A stretch of 64,000 bases of DNA. Source: Lachnospiraceae bacterium. GTDB lineage: Bacteria > Bacillota > Clostridia > Lachnospirales > Lachnospiraceae. Below, piece by piece: positions 1 through 8,746 of the stretch. Positions within the stretch are counted from its first letter, which is position 1. Each line of letters opens with the position of its first letter. The notes beneath the pieces are model-generated. The model saw nothing but the letters and a program-made list of their open reading frames with translations. It did no database searches and was not told the origin of the DNA. The translations under genes and the position numbers were made by a program. The stretch spans positions 1 through 64,000 of the forward strand of contig JAFQQI010000077.1 in assembly GCA_017411305.1 (NCBI GenBank). Reading direction: 5' to 3'.

Positions 1-718
1 GCAGCATCAGCCACATACCCTTTACATAGTCTCCGGCAAATCCCCAGTCACGCTTTGCATTCATGTTACCTAAGGAAAGCTTATCCTGCTTGCCTGCAAT
101 AATGTTTGCAATGGCAAGGGTAATCTTTCTGGTTACGAAATTTTCACCTCTTCTGGGAGATTCATGATTAAAGAGAATACCGTTACATGCAAACATGTTG
201 TAGGATTCTCTGTAGTTAACGGTAATCCAATAGGAATATAACTTTGCTACACCATAAGGGCTCTTGGGATAAAAAGGTGTTGCTTCACTCTGAGGAGCCG
301 TCTCCGGAAGTCCGCCAAACAATTCAGAGGTAGATGCCTGATAATAACGGCAGTTTCCGCCGTTTACGCGGAGTGCTTCCAACAGCTTTAAGGTGCTGAC
401 ACCGGTTGCCTCTGCTGTGTATTCAGGCACTTCAAAGGAAACCCCTACATGAGACTGGGCTGCCAGGTTGTAAACCTCGGTAGGTCTGATTTCTGCCACC
501 AGACGCATTAAGTTGCTGGAATCTGTCATATCTGCAAAGTGCAGAAAAAACTTTACATTGTTATAGTTAGAATTGATAATATGGTCAATTCTTGATGTAT
601 TGCTGATACTGTGACGGCGAACAAGTCCATGCACCTCATAGCCCTTCTCCAATAAGAACTCTGCAAGGTAAGAACCGTCCTGTCCCGTAATACCTGTAAT
701 TAACGCTATATTCTTCAT
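1..718 (-). CDS. gmd: GDP-mannose 4,6-dehydratase, 5' part (cut by window edge)
   Basis: Only the first 239 codons are in the window; the 3' end lies beyond base 1. The enzyme makes GDP-4-keto-6-deoxymannose from GDP-mannose, a step to GDP-fucose or GDP-rhamnose type sugars for surface polysaccharide. The translated start ([15 protein letters not shown]) carries the Rossmann GxxGxxG motif; further in are the STSE segment, the SDR catalytic pair in PYGVAK (Y..K), and the family-typical [16 protein letters not shown] stretch. Start is the ATG at 716-718. It is transcribed divergently from the AraC gene. Family assignment is firm; pathway beyond this step cannot be seen here. Confidence 0.93.
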   Translation of the reverse strand, partial: MKNIALITGITGQDGSYLAEFLLEKGYEVHGLVRRHSISNTSRIDHIINSNYNNVKFFLHFADMTDSSNLMRLVAEIRPTEVYNLAAQSHVGVSFEVPEYTAEATGVSTLKLLEALRVNGGNCRYYQASTSELFGGLPETAPQSEATPFYPKSPYGVAKLYSYWITVNYRESYNMFACNGILFNHESPRRGENFVTRKITLAIANIIAGKQDKLSLGNMNAKRDWGFAGDYVKGMWLML

Positions 719-810
719 ATTTCCTCTCATTCTGCCGTTATCCCGGCTCATCAAATAATTTGTGTTTTTTTGCTATTCCATTAGGGAGTATACTATTGTA
801 TAATACAAGT

Positions 811-829
811 GGCAATTAAATATCTTGCC
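811..829. promoter_or_regulatory. Inverted repeat in the gmd/AraC divergent promoter region
   Basis: GGCAA (811-815) and TTGCC (825-829) form a 5-bp inverted repeat just downstream of a TATAAT-like box at 799-804 and upstream of the AraC RBS at 861-866. It could be an operator for the AraC-type gene or chance; nothing else supports it. Confidence 0.25.
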
Positions 830-872
830 CAAAAATGGTAAAATATTGCTATCAAATAAAAAGGAGCTGCAA

Positions 873-1709
873 ATGGCAAAATCAACATCAAACAGAATCT
901 TTGCCACCCCCTCTGCCTATGCCCGCAAACATTATTTGTTTGTGCAGGAGGTCGGCACCCTGCAAAGCTTAGAGCCTCACGTGAGCAAACGTCAAAACCT
1001 GAATTCTTTTCTGTTCTTTATCGTTATGGACGGAGAAGGAACGCTTTTTTATGAAAATACAAAGCATCGCATCTGCGCAGGAGACTGCGTATGGATTGAT
1101 TGCACCAGACCCTATTTCCACGAAAGCAGTGCCGAACATCCCTGGAGTCTGAAATGGGTTCACTTTAACGGCAATGGTGCCAAAAGCTTCTATGAGACAT
1201 ACCTTGCAAAAGGGAACTTCTATGTATTTCATCCCCGAAGCATTCTGCCCTTTACGGAAGCTCTGGACCAGCTTTATCTTTGTCAGCAAAATAAAAGCTC
1301 CCTAATGGAGCTAAGTGCCAATAAAGGTATTACCGATATTATTACCTTGTGCTTCACGGAGAATGAGTCCCTAAAGCAGGGAGAATTTTCCATTCCCGAC
1401 AAATTACAGCAGGTGCATACCTACTTGACGGAACATTATGACGAAAAAATATCTCTGGAAGATTTGGCAGAGCGCTTCTTTATCAGCAAATTCCACCTTT
1501 CCAGAGAATACAAAAAAATATACGGAAACACCATCGGAAACGAACTGACTTATCAGCGGATTTCCCATGCTAAATCCATGCTACGGTTCAGTGATGATTC
1601 TATTGATACCATTGCTCTTAAGTGCGGTTTTCAGGATTCCGGGTACTTCATCAAAGTGTTTAAAAAGGCCGAGAACATGACTCCCCTCGAATACCGTAAA
1701 AAGTGGTAG
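873..1709 (+). CDS. AraC family transcriptional regulator
   Basis: 278 residues from the ATG at 873, chosen because AAGGAG (861-866) sits 6 nt upstream; an in-frame ATG at 825 has no ribosome binding site. N-terminal half is a cupin-like sensing domain (GEGTLFYENTKHRICAGD, PYFHES). C-terminal ~100 residues are the paired AraC helix-turn-helix: first helix pair around SLEDLAERFFISKFHLSREY and second around TIALKCGFQDSGYFIKVFKK, ending in the usual TPLEYRK. It is divergent from gmd, so it may control surface-sugar genes, but the effector is unknown. Its last codons and stop lie inside the 451-nt hairpin that follows. Confidence 0.88.
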   Translation: MAKSTSNRIFATPSAYARKHYLFVQEVGTLQSLEPHVSKRQNLNSFLFFIVMDGEGTLFYENTKHRICAGDCVWIDCTRPYFHESSAEHPWSLKWVHFNGNGAKSFYETYLAKGNFYVFHPRSILPFTEALDQLYLCQQNKSSLMELSANKGITDIITLCFTENESLKQGEFSIPDKLQQVHTYLTEHYDEKISLEDLAERFFISKFHLSREYKKIYGNTIGNELTYQRISHAKSMLRFSDDSIDTIALKCGFQDSGYFIKVFKKAENMTPLEYRKKW

Positions 1710-2148
1710 TGTTGCCTTCCCACCCGGAGCACAAGTTGTTTTCGCATCATATAGTGTCTTTCGGGATCTTTCGAACCCGCCCTTTTCATATATCTATTAA
1801 CTGCCCGTTGTAAAACTCGAAGCAGCGAGCAGAAAGCAGGATATAAAAGCCTTTTGAAACTTTTGTAAAAAATCAACCGGCACACTTTAAAAAATGTACA
1901 GGCCATTTCAACTGTCCGAAGCGGAGCAAGTTTTGAAATGGCCTGTTAATATCATTTTTAAAGTGTGCCGGTTAGATTTTTCTTAAAAAGTTTCATAGGC
2001 TAATATCCTGTTTCTGTCGCAGCTTCTCAGACAGTTACTCCGGGCAGTATATTTATGAAAAGGGCGTTTCTGAAAAATCTGACGAAAGTCACTAAAAAGC
2101 TGCAAAAACAACTTGTGTGCCGGGTGGGAAGGAATACTATCACTTTTT
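1698..2148. repeat. 451-nt imperfect inverted repeat (long hairpin) between convergent genes
   Basis: The two arms (about 1698-1911 and 1933-2148) are reverse complements with scattered mismatches over their whole length. Perfect or near-perfect blocks: outer AAAAAGTG.TAGT with CCTTCCCACCCGG; CAAGTTGTTTT.GCA; CCCTTTTCATA; a 15-bp block AACCGGCACACTTTA (1875-1889) pairing with 1959-1973; and a 12-bp tip AGGCCATTTCAA (1900-1911) pairing with 1933-1944, loop about 21 nt. It reaches from the last codons of the AraC gene to the stop codon of the divergent-PAP2 gene, leaving no other sequence between them. No ORF of note lies inside. It could be a MITE-like insertion, a structured RNA, or a very large bidirectional terminator; I cannot name a family. 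Confidence 0.85.
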
Positions 2149-2605
2149 ACATTACATTCCCTACAATAACAGCAATGGTGATTCCAAGGATAGCTCCCAC
2201 AAGCACCTGAAGGGGTGTATGTCCCACAAACTCCTTGAGCTTATCCTCCACGCTCATTTCTTTTCCCATTTTGGTAAACATTTCAATCATTTCATTTAGG
2301 ACTCTTGCCTGGATACCGGTCTCCCTTCGCACTCCCATGGCGTCGTACATTACAATAATAGCAAGCATAACAGATATTGCACACTCAAAGCTGGCTCCGC
2401 CATATTGCATTCCTGCAGCGGTAGCAAGCCCGCATACAGTAGCGGAATGACAGCTGGGCATGCCGCCGCTGCCTACTAATCTTTCTGCCACAAATTTTTT
2501 GTTAATAATCATATAAATAATTGTCTTTGCCACTTGGGCTACCAACCAGCCAAGTGCTGCTGACATAAAAACTTTATTATGAAGTAAACCGCTTATAAAT
2601 TCCAT
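2147..2605 (-). CDS. Divergent PAP2 family membrane protein (DUF212/YuiD-like)
   Basis: 152 residues, four or so hydrophobic segments. The family hallmark SGGMPSCHSATVCGL lies near residues 46-60 and resembles the histidine/serine motif of PAP2 phosphatases; later segments VMYDAMGVRRETG and the C-terminal HTPLQVLVGAILG also match the DUF212 family. Substrate is not established; a lipid or polyprenyl phosphate is the usual guess. It starts 18 nt downstream of rfbD, so the two may be co-transcribed. The stop codon lies at the right foot of the 451-nt hairpin. Confidence 0.85.
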   Translation of the reverse strand: MEFISGLLHNKVFMSAALGWLVAQVAKTIIYMIINKKFVAERLVGSGGMPSCHSATVCGLATAAGMQYGGASFECAISVMLAIIVMYDAMGVRRETGIQARVLNEMIEMFTKMGKEMSVEDKLKEFVGHTPLQVLVGAILGITIAVIVGNVM

Positions 2606-2623
2606 GTGGAAACCAAGCCTTTC

Positions 2624-3481
2624 TTATAGTGTTTTCATATATTCCGCAATGGCATCATGCCAGTCCGCAAAGGCATATCCACCGGTCAGCTTAAACATAT
2701 AATTTTCCAAAATAGAATATGCCGGTCTTGGTGCAACAGTTCCTTTTGCTGATGCACTGTATTCTTCTGAGGAAATACCTTCTACTTGTGTATTTTTACC
2801 TGCTAAACGGAAAATCTCTTTTGCAAAATCCGCCCAATGACAGCTCCCTTCACAGGTAGCGTGAAACAGCCCATAATTATCACCAAATAACAGGCTTGCA
2901 ATAGCAGCTGCAAGTTCCTTGGTACTGGTAGGACTTCCAAACTGATCATTGACTACCCTTACCTTATCATTTGTCTCTGATAAACGAAGCATGGTTTTGG
3001 CAAAATTTTTGCCGTCTCCGTAAAGCCAAGCTGTTCTCAGAATAAAGTAACGGTTCGCAAATTCTTTTACCATGTTTTCACCTGCAAGCTTGGACGCTCC
3101 GTAAACTCCCTGGGGATTGGGTGCATCGAATTCCAAATAAGGTCTGGTTCCTTTTCCGTCAAACACATAGTCTGTAGATACATGAATCATCTTGGCACCT
3201 GTTTCGGTGGCCGCAATACTTAAGTTACGGGGACCGATTGCATTAATGCGATATGCATTATCCACATCTGTTTCACAAGCATCCACTGCGGTATGAGCCG
3301 CACAGTTAATAATGGCATAGGGCTTTACCTCACGGGCAAGTTCAAGTACTTTATCAATATCGGTAATATCCAGTTCACCCACATCCGTATTCACAAAGGA
3401 AAGCTCACTGTTTCCGGAAAGTTCTTTATTAATGGCTCTGCCAAGCTGACCGTTACAACCGGTCACAATTATCTTTTTCAT
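2624..3481 (-). CDS. rfbD: dTDP-4-dehydrorhamnose reductase
   Basis: 285 residues from the ATG at 3479-3481, preceded by AAAGGG; a longer frame to 3568 adds 29 residues without homology. Reduces dTDP-4-keto-L-rhamnose to dTDP-L-rhamnose, the last step to activated rhamnose. Motifs: GCNGQLGRAI Rossmann loop at residues 8-17, NCAAHTAVD, VSTDYVFDGKG, catalytic YGASKLAGE, and RTAWLYG. No rfbA/B/C neighbours are in view, so it stands apart from a full rhamnose cluster, sharing only a short spacer with the DUF212 gene. Confidence 0.92.
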   Translation of the reverse strand: MKKIIVTGCNGQLGRAINKELSGNSELSFVNTDVGELDITDIDKVLELAREVKPYAIINCAAHTAVDACETDVDNAYRINAIGPRNLSIAATETGAKMIHVSTDYVFDGKGTRPYLEFDAPNPQGVYGASKLAGENMVKEFANRYFILRTAWLYGDGKNFAKTMLRLSETNDKVRVVNDQFGSPTSTKELAAAIASLLFGDNYGLFHATCEGSCHWADFAKEIFRLAGKNTQVEGISSEEYSASAKGTVAPRPAYSILENYMFKLTGGYAFADWHDAIAEYMKTL

Positions 3482-3628
3482 ATATAATATCCCTTTCTTT
3501 TGGATTTTAACTAAATTTTCGAATATAAGAATTCCTTTACTATTGTAACCTTTTATCTGAATTTGCACAAGTCATTCTATCTGTAATAAATTCTTAATAT
3601 TTTGTTGAAACTTTTACACATTTTTCTA

Positions 3629-3657
3629 GTGACGGTTCTTTTTTTCTGTGCTATAAT
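3629..3657 (+). promoter_or_regulatory. Extended -10 promoter of the DUF3048 gene
   Basis: TATAAT at 3652-3657 preceded by TG+1 (TGCTATAAT), with GTGACG at 3629-3634 as a weak -35 at 17 bp. It sits about 50 bp before the ATG at 3710. Confidence 0.65.
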
Positions 3658-3709
3658 GTCAAATGTGTGATTATGATGAAAGCATTTTAAAGAAAGTGAG
3701 GAAATATTG

Positions 3710-4867
3710 ATGAAAAGATTACAAGTGCTTTTTCTTGTAGCCTTATCTTCATCTCTTTTATTATTTGGTTGTGGTAAAGAAGAAGAGGAAACTGTTACTC
3801 AGCCTATCGTTGAGCCCATTGTTGAAGCACAACCTGAGAAAGAGGAAGAACCTGCAGCAGAAGCTGAACCCGAAGTTGATTTAGATGCTCCTCCTGCAGA
3901 AGGCATGGTAAGAAGCCGTTTAACTAACGAATGGGTTGATGAAGAGGTTGCTAAAACACGTCCCATCGCTATCATGGTTCCCAACTCCAAAACTGCCAGT
4001 CAGTACGGATTATCTGATGCTTCCATTCTTTATGAATGTAACGTAGAAGGAAGCATGACCAGACTTATGGCTGTTTGGGAAGACTGGGACAAGCTGGAAA
4101 AAGTAGGTAACATCAGAAGTTGCCGTGATTACTACTTATATTGGGCCTTTGAATGGGATGCTATTTATATTCATTACGGCGGTCCTTTCTACATAGATGA
4201 TTTGATTGCCAGAGATGATACACAGAATATTAACTGTATCGACTACGGCAACGCTACTTACAGAGATACCGCTAAGAATTCAACTGATAACGCATTTACA
4301 GACACAGAACGCATTAAGGATGCCGTAGAACATTACGGATATCCTACCGAATACAGAGAAGGATATGCTGACGAAAATCATTATCAGTTTGCTACTATTG
4401 CAGAACCTAATACTTTAGAGCAGTACGCTGATGCAATCGAAGCAAAGAAAGTTGACATGTCTCCTGCTTATCCTGTTACCAACTGCTACTTTATTTATAA
4501 CGAAGAAACAGGTTTATATGACAGATATCAGCATTTATCAGGCGACAGCGACGGTCCTCATATTGACCTTGCAAACAACGAACAATTATCCTTCAAAAAT
4601 ATTTTAGTACAGAATACTTACTTTGAAGTAAGAGACCAAAAAGGTTATTTAGCATTCCAGTGTCATGATACTACAAGAGATGGATGGTTCTTTACCAACG
4701 GTAAAGGTATCCATGTAACATGGGAAAAGACTTCTGACTATGGTGCTACCAGATACTACGATGATGACGGTAATGAAATTAAATTAAATACCGGTAAGAC
4801 TATGGTATGTATCTTAGAAGATGGCGATTCCTTTAATGTAGACGACAAAATGATTGAAGCAGATTAA
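3710..4867 (+). CDS. DUF3048 domain lipoprotein (YerB-like)
   Basis: 385 residues from the ATG at 3710 with GTGAGGA about 8 nt upstream. A signal peptide ends in a lipobox (LLLFGC), so the mature protein should be lipid-anchored outside the membrane. Next comes an acidic Glu/Pro-rich linker to about residue 65, then two parts typical of DUF3048: RPIAIMVPNSKTASQYGLSDASILYE with SMTRLMAVW and VGNIRSCRDYYLYWA, and a C-terminal part with TRDGWFFTNGKGIHVTWEK. The biochemical role is not known. It is a single-gene unit closed by a strong terminator. Confidence 0.85.
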   Translation: MKRLQVLFLVALSSSLLLFGCGKEEEETVTQPIVEPIVEAQPEKEEEPAAEAEPEVDLDAPPAEGMVRSRLTNEWVDEEVAKTRPIAIMVPNSKTASQYGLSDASILYECNVEGSMTRLMAVWEDWDKLEKVGNIRSCRDYYLYWAFEWDAIYIHYGGPFYIDDLIARDDTQNINCIDYGNATYRDTAKNSTDNAFTDTERIKDAVEHYGYPTEYREGYADENHYQFATIAEPNTLEQYADAIEAKKVDMSPAYPVTNCYFIYNEETGLYDRYQHLSGDSDGPHIDLANNEQLSFKNILVQNTYFEVRDQKGYLAFQCHDTTRDGWFFTNGKGIHVTWEKTSDYGATRYYDDDGNEIKLNTGKTMVCILEDGDSFNVDDKMIEAD

Positions 4868-4871
4868 TTAC

Positions 4872-4906
4872 AAAAAAATGGTCACGCAATTGCGTGACCA
4901 TTTTTT
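4872..4906. terminator. Bidirectional rho-independent terminator
   Basis: A perfect palindrome, AATGGTCACGCAA with TTGCGTGACCATT, flanked by A-run on the left and T-run on the right, serves the DUF3048 gene on + and the HPr gene on -. Confidence 0.93.
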
Positions 4907-5168
4907 ATTCTCCTAAACCGTTTTCAATTGCATCTATTAAACTCTTTAATGCAACTTCTTCATCTTCACCTTCACAGATAAACTCTATCTCATCCCCACA
5001 TTTTACACATGCACCGAGTACACTGAGCACACTCTTTGCATTTGCCGTATTTCCTCTGAAAGTAAAGGTAATCAACGACTTAAATTTCATTGCTTCCTTA
5101 CATAATATACCTGCCGGTCTCAAATGCAGACCGGTGGGATTTTTAATAACCACCTTTTGGCTTACCAT
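4905..5168 (-). CDS. ptsH: HPr phosphocarrier protein
   Basis: 87 residues, normal HPr length, with AAGGAGG 8 nt before the ATG. The PTS phosphorylation histidine is in GLHLRPA (around residue 15), and the regulatory serine is in AKSVLSVLG (around residue 46). It relays phosphate from enzyme I to sugar-specific EII proteins, and the Ser-phosphorylated form acts as CcpA corepressor in Firmicutes. No enzyme I gene is adjacent; upstream is glmM, 28 nt away, so it probably lies at the end of the cdaA-cdaR-glmM operon. Compare the His-less paralogue at 49985-50215. Confidence 0.9.
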   Translation of the reverse strand: MVSQKVVIKNPTGLHLRPAGILCKEAMKFKSLITFTFRGNTANAKSVLSVLGACVKCGDEIEFICEGEDEEVALKSLIDAIENGLGE

Positions 5169-5196
5169 TTGCTCTTCCTCCTTGTCTTCTTGCGTA

Positions 5197-6546
5197 CTAT
5201 AACATAATATTCTGAATCAGGTCAGCAAGCTGACGCGCCTCTTTATCAATCATCTCCTGGTCTTTTCCTTCTATCATTACACGTACAAGAGGCTCTGTTC
5301 CGGAAGGACGAATCAGTACTCTTCCTTCTCCCGCAAACTTCTCGTTAAGCTTTGCAATTGCTTCTGCAATTTCAGGATATTCCATATATTTTTCTTTTTT
5401 ATGGTTAGGTACTTTTGCATTCACAAGTGCCTGAGGTAATACTTCCATGATAGAAGCCAACTCTGACAGAGACTTTCCGGTATCTACCATTACTTGTAAC
5501 AAGTGCAATGCGCTAAGCAGACCGTCTCCGGTAGTATTCTCCTTCAAGAAAATAATATGTCCGGACTGTTCGCCACCTAAGCTTGCTCCAATCTCCTTCA
5601 TACGCTCCAGCACATAACGGTCACCGACCTTGGTCTGTTCAACTTTAATACCGTTCTTTTCCGCCATCAGGAAAAAGCCCAAGTTACTCATAACCGTTGC
5701 TACAATAGTATCTTCGGAAAGCTCACCTTTTGCTTTCATGTGATTGCCTACAATTGCCATAATCTGATCACCGTCAACCACATTACCTTTTTCATCAACT
5801 GCCATCAGTCTGTCTGCATCCCCATCAAATGCAAGGCCCACATCAGCCTTTTCGTACACTACTCTGGCACGGATTTCTTCCATATGAGTAGAGCCACAGT
5901 TAGCATTAATGTTCGTTCCGTCAGGCATATTGTGGATTGCCACCACATTACCGCCAAGCTCTCTAAGTGCCTCTACAGAAGTATAATGTGCCGCGCCCTC
6001 CGCACAGTCCACTACAATTTTAAGCTTAGACAAATCTACATTTACAGCCTTGATAGAATGATTAATATATTCTTCTCTGGCATCAGTACGGTATTTGATT
6101 TTTCCTACATTTGAGCCGATGGGGAACTTAATTCCCTGCATATTGCTTTTAATCAGAGCCTCAATTTCATCCTCTAAAGCATCCGGAAGCTTGTAGCCGT
6201 TTCCGTCAAAAAACTTAATACCATTAAATTCTACGGGATTATGAGATGCAGAAATCACAACACCTGCATCTACTTTATATTTTCTTGTAAGATAAGCAAC
6301 CGCCGGTGTAGGAATTACTCCTACATATACTGCATTTGCGCCTACGGAACAGATTCCTGCCATTAACGCATTCGCAAGCATGTCACCGGAAATACGTGTA
6401 TCGCATCCTACCATAATCGTCGGCTTATGCTCATTTTCTTTGGTAAGCACATATGCGCCTGCCTGACCGAGCTGCATTGCAAGTAACGGCGTCAATTCAT
6501 CATTTGCAACACCTCTTACTCCATCTGTACCAAATAATCTTCCCAT
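5197..6546 (-). CDS. glmM: Phosphoglucosamine mutase
   Basis: 449 residues, full length for the family. Converts glucosamine-6-phosphate to glucosamine-1-phosphate on the way to UDP-GlcNAc and peptidoglycan. Visible motifs: FGTDGVRG at the N terminus, the catalytic serine loop ISASHNPVEFNGIK around residue 100, the metal-binding DGDADR loop, the GGEQSGH sugar loop, and the phosphate-binding RPSGTEPLVRVM near the C terminus. It follows cdaR by 42 nt in the classical cdaA-cdaR-glmM order, where GlmM is known in other Firmicutes to inhibit the c-di-AMP cyclase CdaA. Confidence 0.96.
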   Translation of the reverse strand: MGRLFGTDGVRGVANDELTPLLAMQLGQAGAYVLTKENEHKPTIMVGCDTRISGDMLANALMAGICSVGANAVYVGVIPTPAVAYLTRKYKVDAGVVISASHNPVEFNGIKFFDGNGYKLPDALEDEIEALIKSNMQGIKFPIGSNVGKIKYRTDAREEYINHSIKAVNVDLSKLKIVVDCAEGAAHYTSVEALRELGGNVVAIHNMPDGTNINANCGSTHMEEIRARVVYEKADVGLAFDGDADRLMAVDEKGNVVDGDQIMAIVGNHMKAKGELSEDTIVATVMSNLGFFLMAEKNGIKVEQTKVGDRYVLERMKEIGASLGGEQSGHIIFLKENTTGDGLLSALHLLQVMVDTGKSLSELASIMEVLPQALVNAKVPNHKKEKYMEYPEIAEAIAKLNEKFAGEGRVLIRPSGTEPLVRVMIEGKDQEMIDKEARQLADLIQNIML

Positions 6547-6588
6547 TTTTTATATCGTGCCCTAAAAGCACTCTCCTTTTTTATTTAT

Positions 6589-7866
6589 TTACTCCGTAAT
6601 TTCGGATAAATGCACAAGAATTACATAAGGTTCCAACAGCGTCAAATCATCACTCAGATTGAAATCTACCTCTATATTGTAATAACCGTCTGTTGCTTTT
6701 TCCATTCCCTCTTCTTCCATCCATTTCTGAATGTCTACACTACCTCTAAGCTCACCTTCACGAACAGCCGTCACGTCGGCTGACAATCCGATAATTGTAA
6801 TCTTTGCATCGTCACCAATCTCTTCTAAAGAAGTTCTGAATCCCGCAGGTGCATTAACAATTTCCACACTCTCTTTTCCGACTTTCAGTTCTCTGGAAAC
6901 CTCCTGCTGGATATCAACAGTCACTTCTATTTTCGCTTGTGACTGGTCTGCAAGAAATACATTATCAGGCAGGTACTCCCGTATATTAACTTCTGTCACA
7001 TAATCAGCTGACTGACCTGTTACATCAATCGCCTCTGCAGGTACTTCTATTTCTGTCAGATTTCTAAGCGCATTTCCTTTTCCGGCAACCAAAACAGATC
7101 CTATACTTCCAACAGGTTCAGCAGCCACACGATAACCAATTGTAGGGGTTCCTGACACACCGAAGGAAACAGGCACTTCTACTGTCTGGTAAATTCCTAC
7201 CTTTACACCAACTGATTTGATATTCTGAGTAATCCTGCTGTCTTGTATTGAATGTCCTTCACTGTCAAAAAGGCGGATATCCAAATTAGTTCCGATATCA
7301 CTGGTAAAACCTGTAACATCTACTTCTACGGTAGCTTTAGAAACCCGGCTGATAAGGGATTCAGGACCGGAAATTCTTACCAGGTTCTGATCCGTAGTCA
7401 CTTCTCCCACCAGATAGCCTTCTGCCACACTTCCCGTAACATTTGCTTTTAGCGACAATGCCTTGGTCTTTTTATTCTCAATATTTAATTTAACGGTATC
7501 AATGCTTCCCTTGATACTCTCTATTTCACTACTGTAAATACTGCTGGAAAACTCAATACTGATTGTATCCAAACTGCTCAGTTCGCTAACATCCGCAGTT
7601 GCTATGATATTTCCTGCATTAAGTGCACTATGAACGGATTTCGGTGCTTTAACGGACACTCTCTCTACTACATCCGTACCGTCCATTATCTCATATACTT
7701 TACCGGCGTCCGTAATCAAATCTGTATTTTCCAACTTAACAGGAATGTTCACATAGGTTTCGGTAACAGTAGGATTTTCCATATTGTTAACTACCAGCCA
7801 GAGCACAAACGCAAATGCGAGGGATATCAGCTTCAGGCCCATATTTGCTGTAATTTTACTTTTCAA
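6589..7866 (-). CDS. cdaR: YbbR-domain regulator of diadenylate cyclase
   Basis: 425 residues. One N-terminal membrane helix (LISLAFAFVLWLVV) is followed by several extracytoplasmic YbbR repeats, each ending in short beta-rich motifs such as VDVTGFTSDIGTN and VPAEAIDVTGQSADY. CdaR modulates CdaA activity from outside the membrane. The start is TTG at 7864-7866, with GGAAGG 8 nt upstream, and it overlaps the end of cdaA by 11 nt, so translation is likely coupled. Confidence 0.9.
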   Translation of the reverse strand: MKSKITANMGLKLISLAFAFVLWLVVNNMENPTVTETYVNIPVKLENTDLITDAGKVYEIMDGTDVVERVSVKAPKSVHSALNAGNIIATADVSELSSLDTISIEFSSSIYSSEIESIKGSIDTVKLNIENKKTKALSLKANVTGSVAEGYLVGEVTTDQNLVRISGPESLISRVSKATVEVDVTGFTSDIGTNLDIRLFDSEGHSIQDSRITQNIKSVGVKVGIYQTVEVPVSFGVSGTPTIGYRVAAEPVGSIGSVLVAGKGNALRNLTEIEVPAEAIDVTGQSADYVTEVNIREYLPDNVFLADQSQAKIEVTVDIQQEVSRELKVGKESVEIVNAPAGFRTSLEEIGDDAKITIIGLSADVTAVREGELRGSVDIQKWMEEEGMEKATDGYYNIEVDFNLSDDLTLLEPYVILVHLSEITE

Positions 7867-8728
7867 CTTTAGACCTTCCCTTCCACAAAATACGCTTCTG
7901 AGGTTCTTCCTCCGGCTTATTCTGTATTATTTTCAATTTTTCCTTCAAACCGTCACTGTCCAGATTTCGGTCTAATCCGCCGTCATATGCCACACTGATT
8001 TTGCCGGTTTCTTCAGAAACAATAATTGTCATGGAATCGGTTGCTTCCGAAATACCGATACCGGCTCTGTGTCTGGTTCCCAAATCCTTACTTAAGGACT
8101 GGTTATCCGACAACGGTAAATAACAGGTTGCCGATACCACCCTGTTTCCTCTGATAATTACCGCACCATCATGAAGCGGTGTATTCTTTTCAAAAATATT
8201 GATAAGGAGCTGGCTTGTAACAATAGCATCCACATCAATACCGGTTCTTTCGTATTCTGCCAGAGATTGCGTTTGTTCAACCACAATAAGGGCACCGGTT
8301 TTCACCTTGCCCATCTCTGTACATGCTTTTGCAATTTCATTAATTGTCTTGTCTGAAAATCTGCCTTCATCTGTGGTCTTAAGCGAATCAAAGGGAATAA
8401 TGGAAGTAAGGATATTCTTTTTACCTAAATCCTCTAACGCTTTACGCAGTTCAGGCTGAAGAATAACTACAATTGCCGTTACTGCTACGCTGAACGCATT
8501 TTGGACAATCCATAAAATAGTAGTCATCTCAAAATAAGCTGCTATCAGGATAAACGCTACAATTACAACAATTCCCTTAAGAAGTGACCAGGCCCTTGTA
8601 TTCTTAATCCACAGCAAAATATGATAGAGCAATGTAGAAATCAATATAATTTCTATAATGTCTACCAACCTGATACTGCCCGGTAACCTCGACAAATATT
8701 CAGTTGCAAATTCATTTAACTGTGACAT
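7856..8728 (-). CDS. cdaA: Membrane diadenylate cyclase
   Basis: 290 residues: three membrane helices in the first ~100 residues, a short coiled segment, then the DAC domain. Active-site motifs are both present: LHDGAVIIRGNRV (DGA) and GTRHRAGIG (RHR). It condenses two ATP into c-di-AMP, which controls potassium, osmotic balance and cell-wall homeostasis. It opens the cdaA-cdaR-glmM run and begins 18 nt after an uncharacterised membrane-protein gene that may belong to the same transcript. Confidence 0.95.
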   Translation of the reverse strand: MSQLNEFATEYLSRLPGSIRLVDIIEIILISTLLYHILLWIKNTRAWSLLKGIVVIVAFILIAAYFEMTTILWIVQNAFSVAVTAIVVILQPELRKALEDLGKKNILTSIIPFDSLKTTDEGRFSDKTINEIAKACTEMGKVKTGALIVVEQTQSLAEYERTGIDVDAIVTSQLLINIFEKNTPLHDGAVIIRGNRVVSATCYLPLSDNQSLSKDLGTRHRAGIGISEATDSMTIIVSEETGKISVAYDGGLDRNLDSDGLKEKLKIIQNKPEEEPQKRILWKGRSKVEK

Positions 8729-8746
8729 CTGGCTTTAACGTCCTAT

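Noticed and set aside
1631-1906. 91-codon minus-strand frame overlapping the AraC end and hairpin
   Set aside because: No ribosome binding site, no recognisable motif, and it runs across the inverted repeat and antisense to a clear gene.
4894-5202. 102-codon plus-strand frame over HPr
   Set aside because: Antisense shadow of a clear HPr gene, Ser-rich composition typical of a reverse frame.
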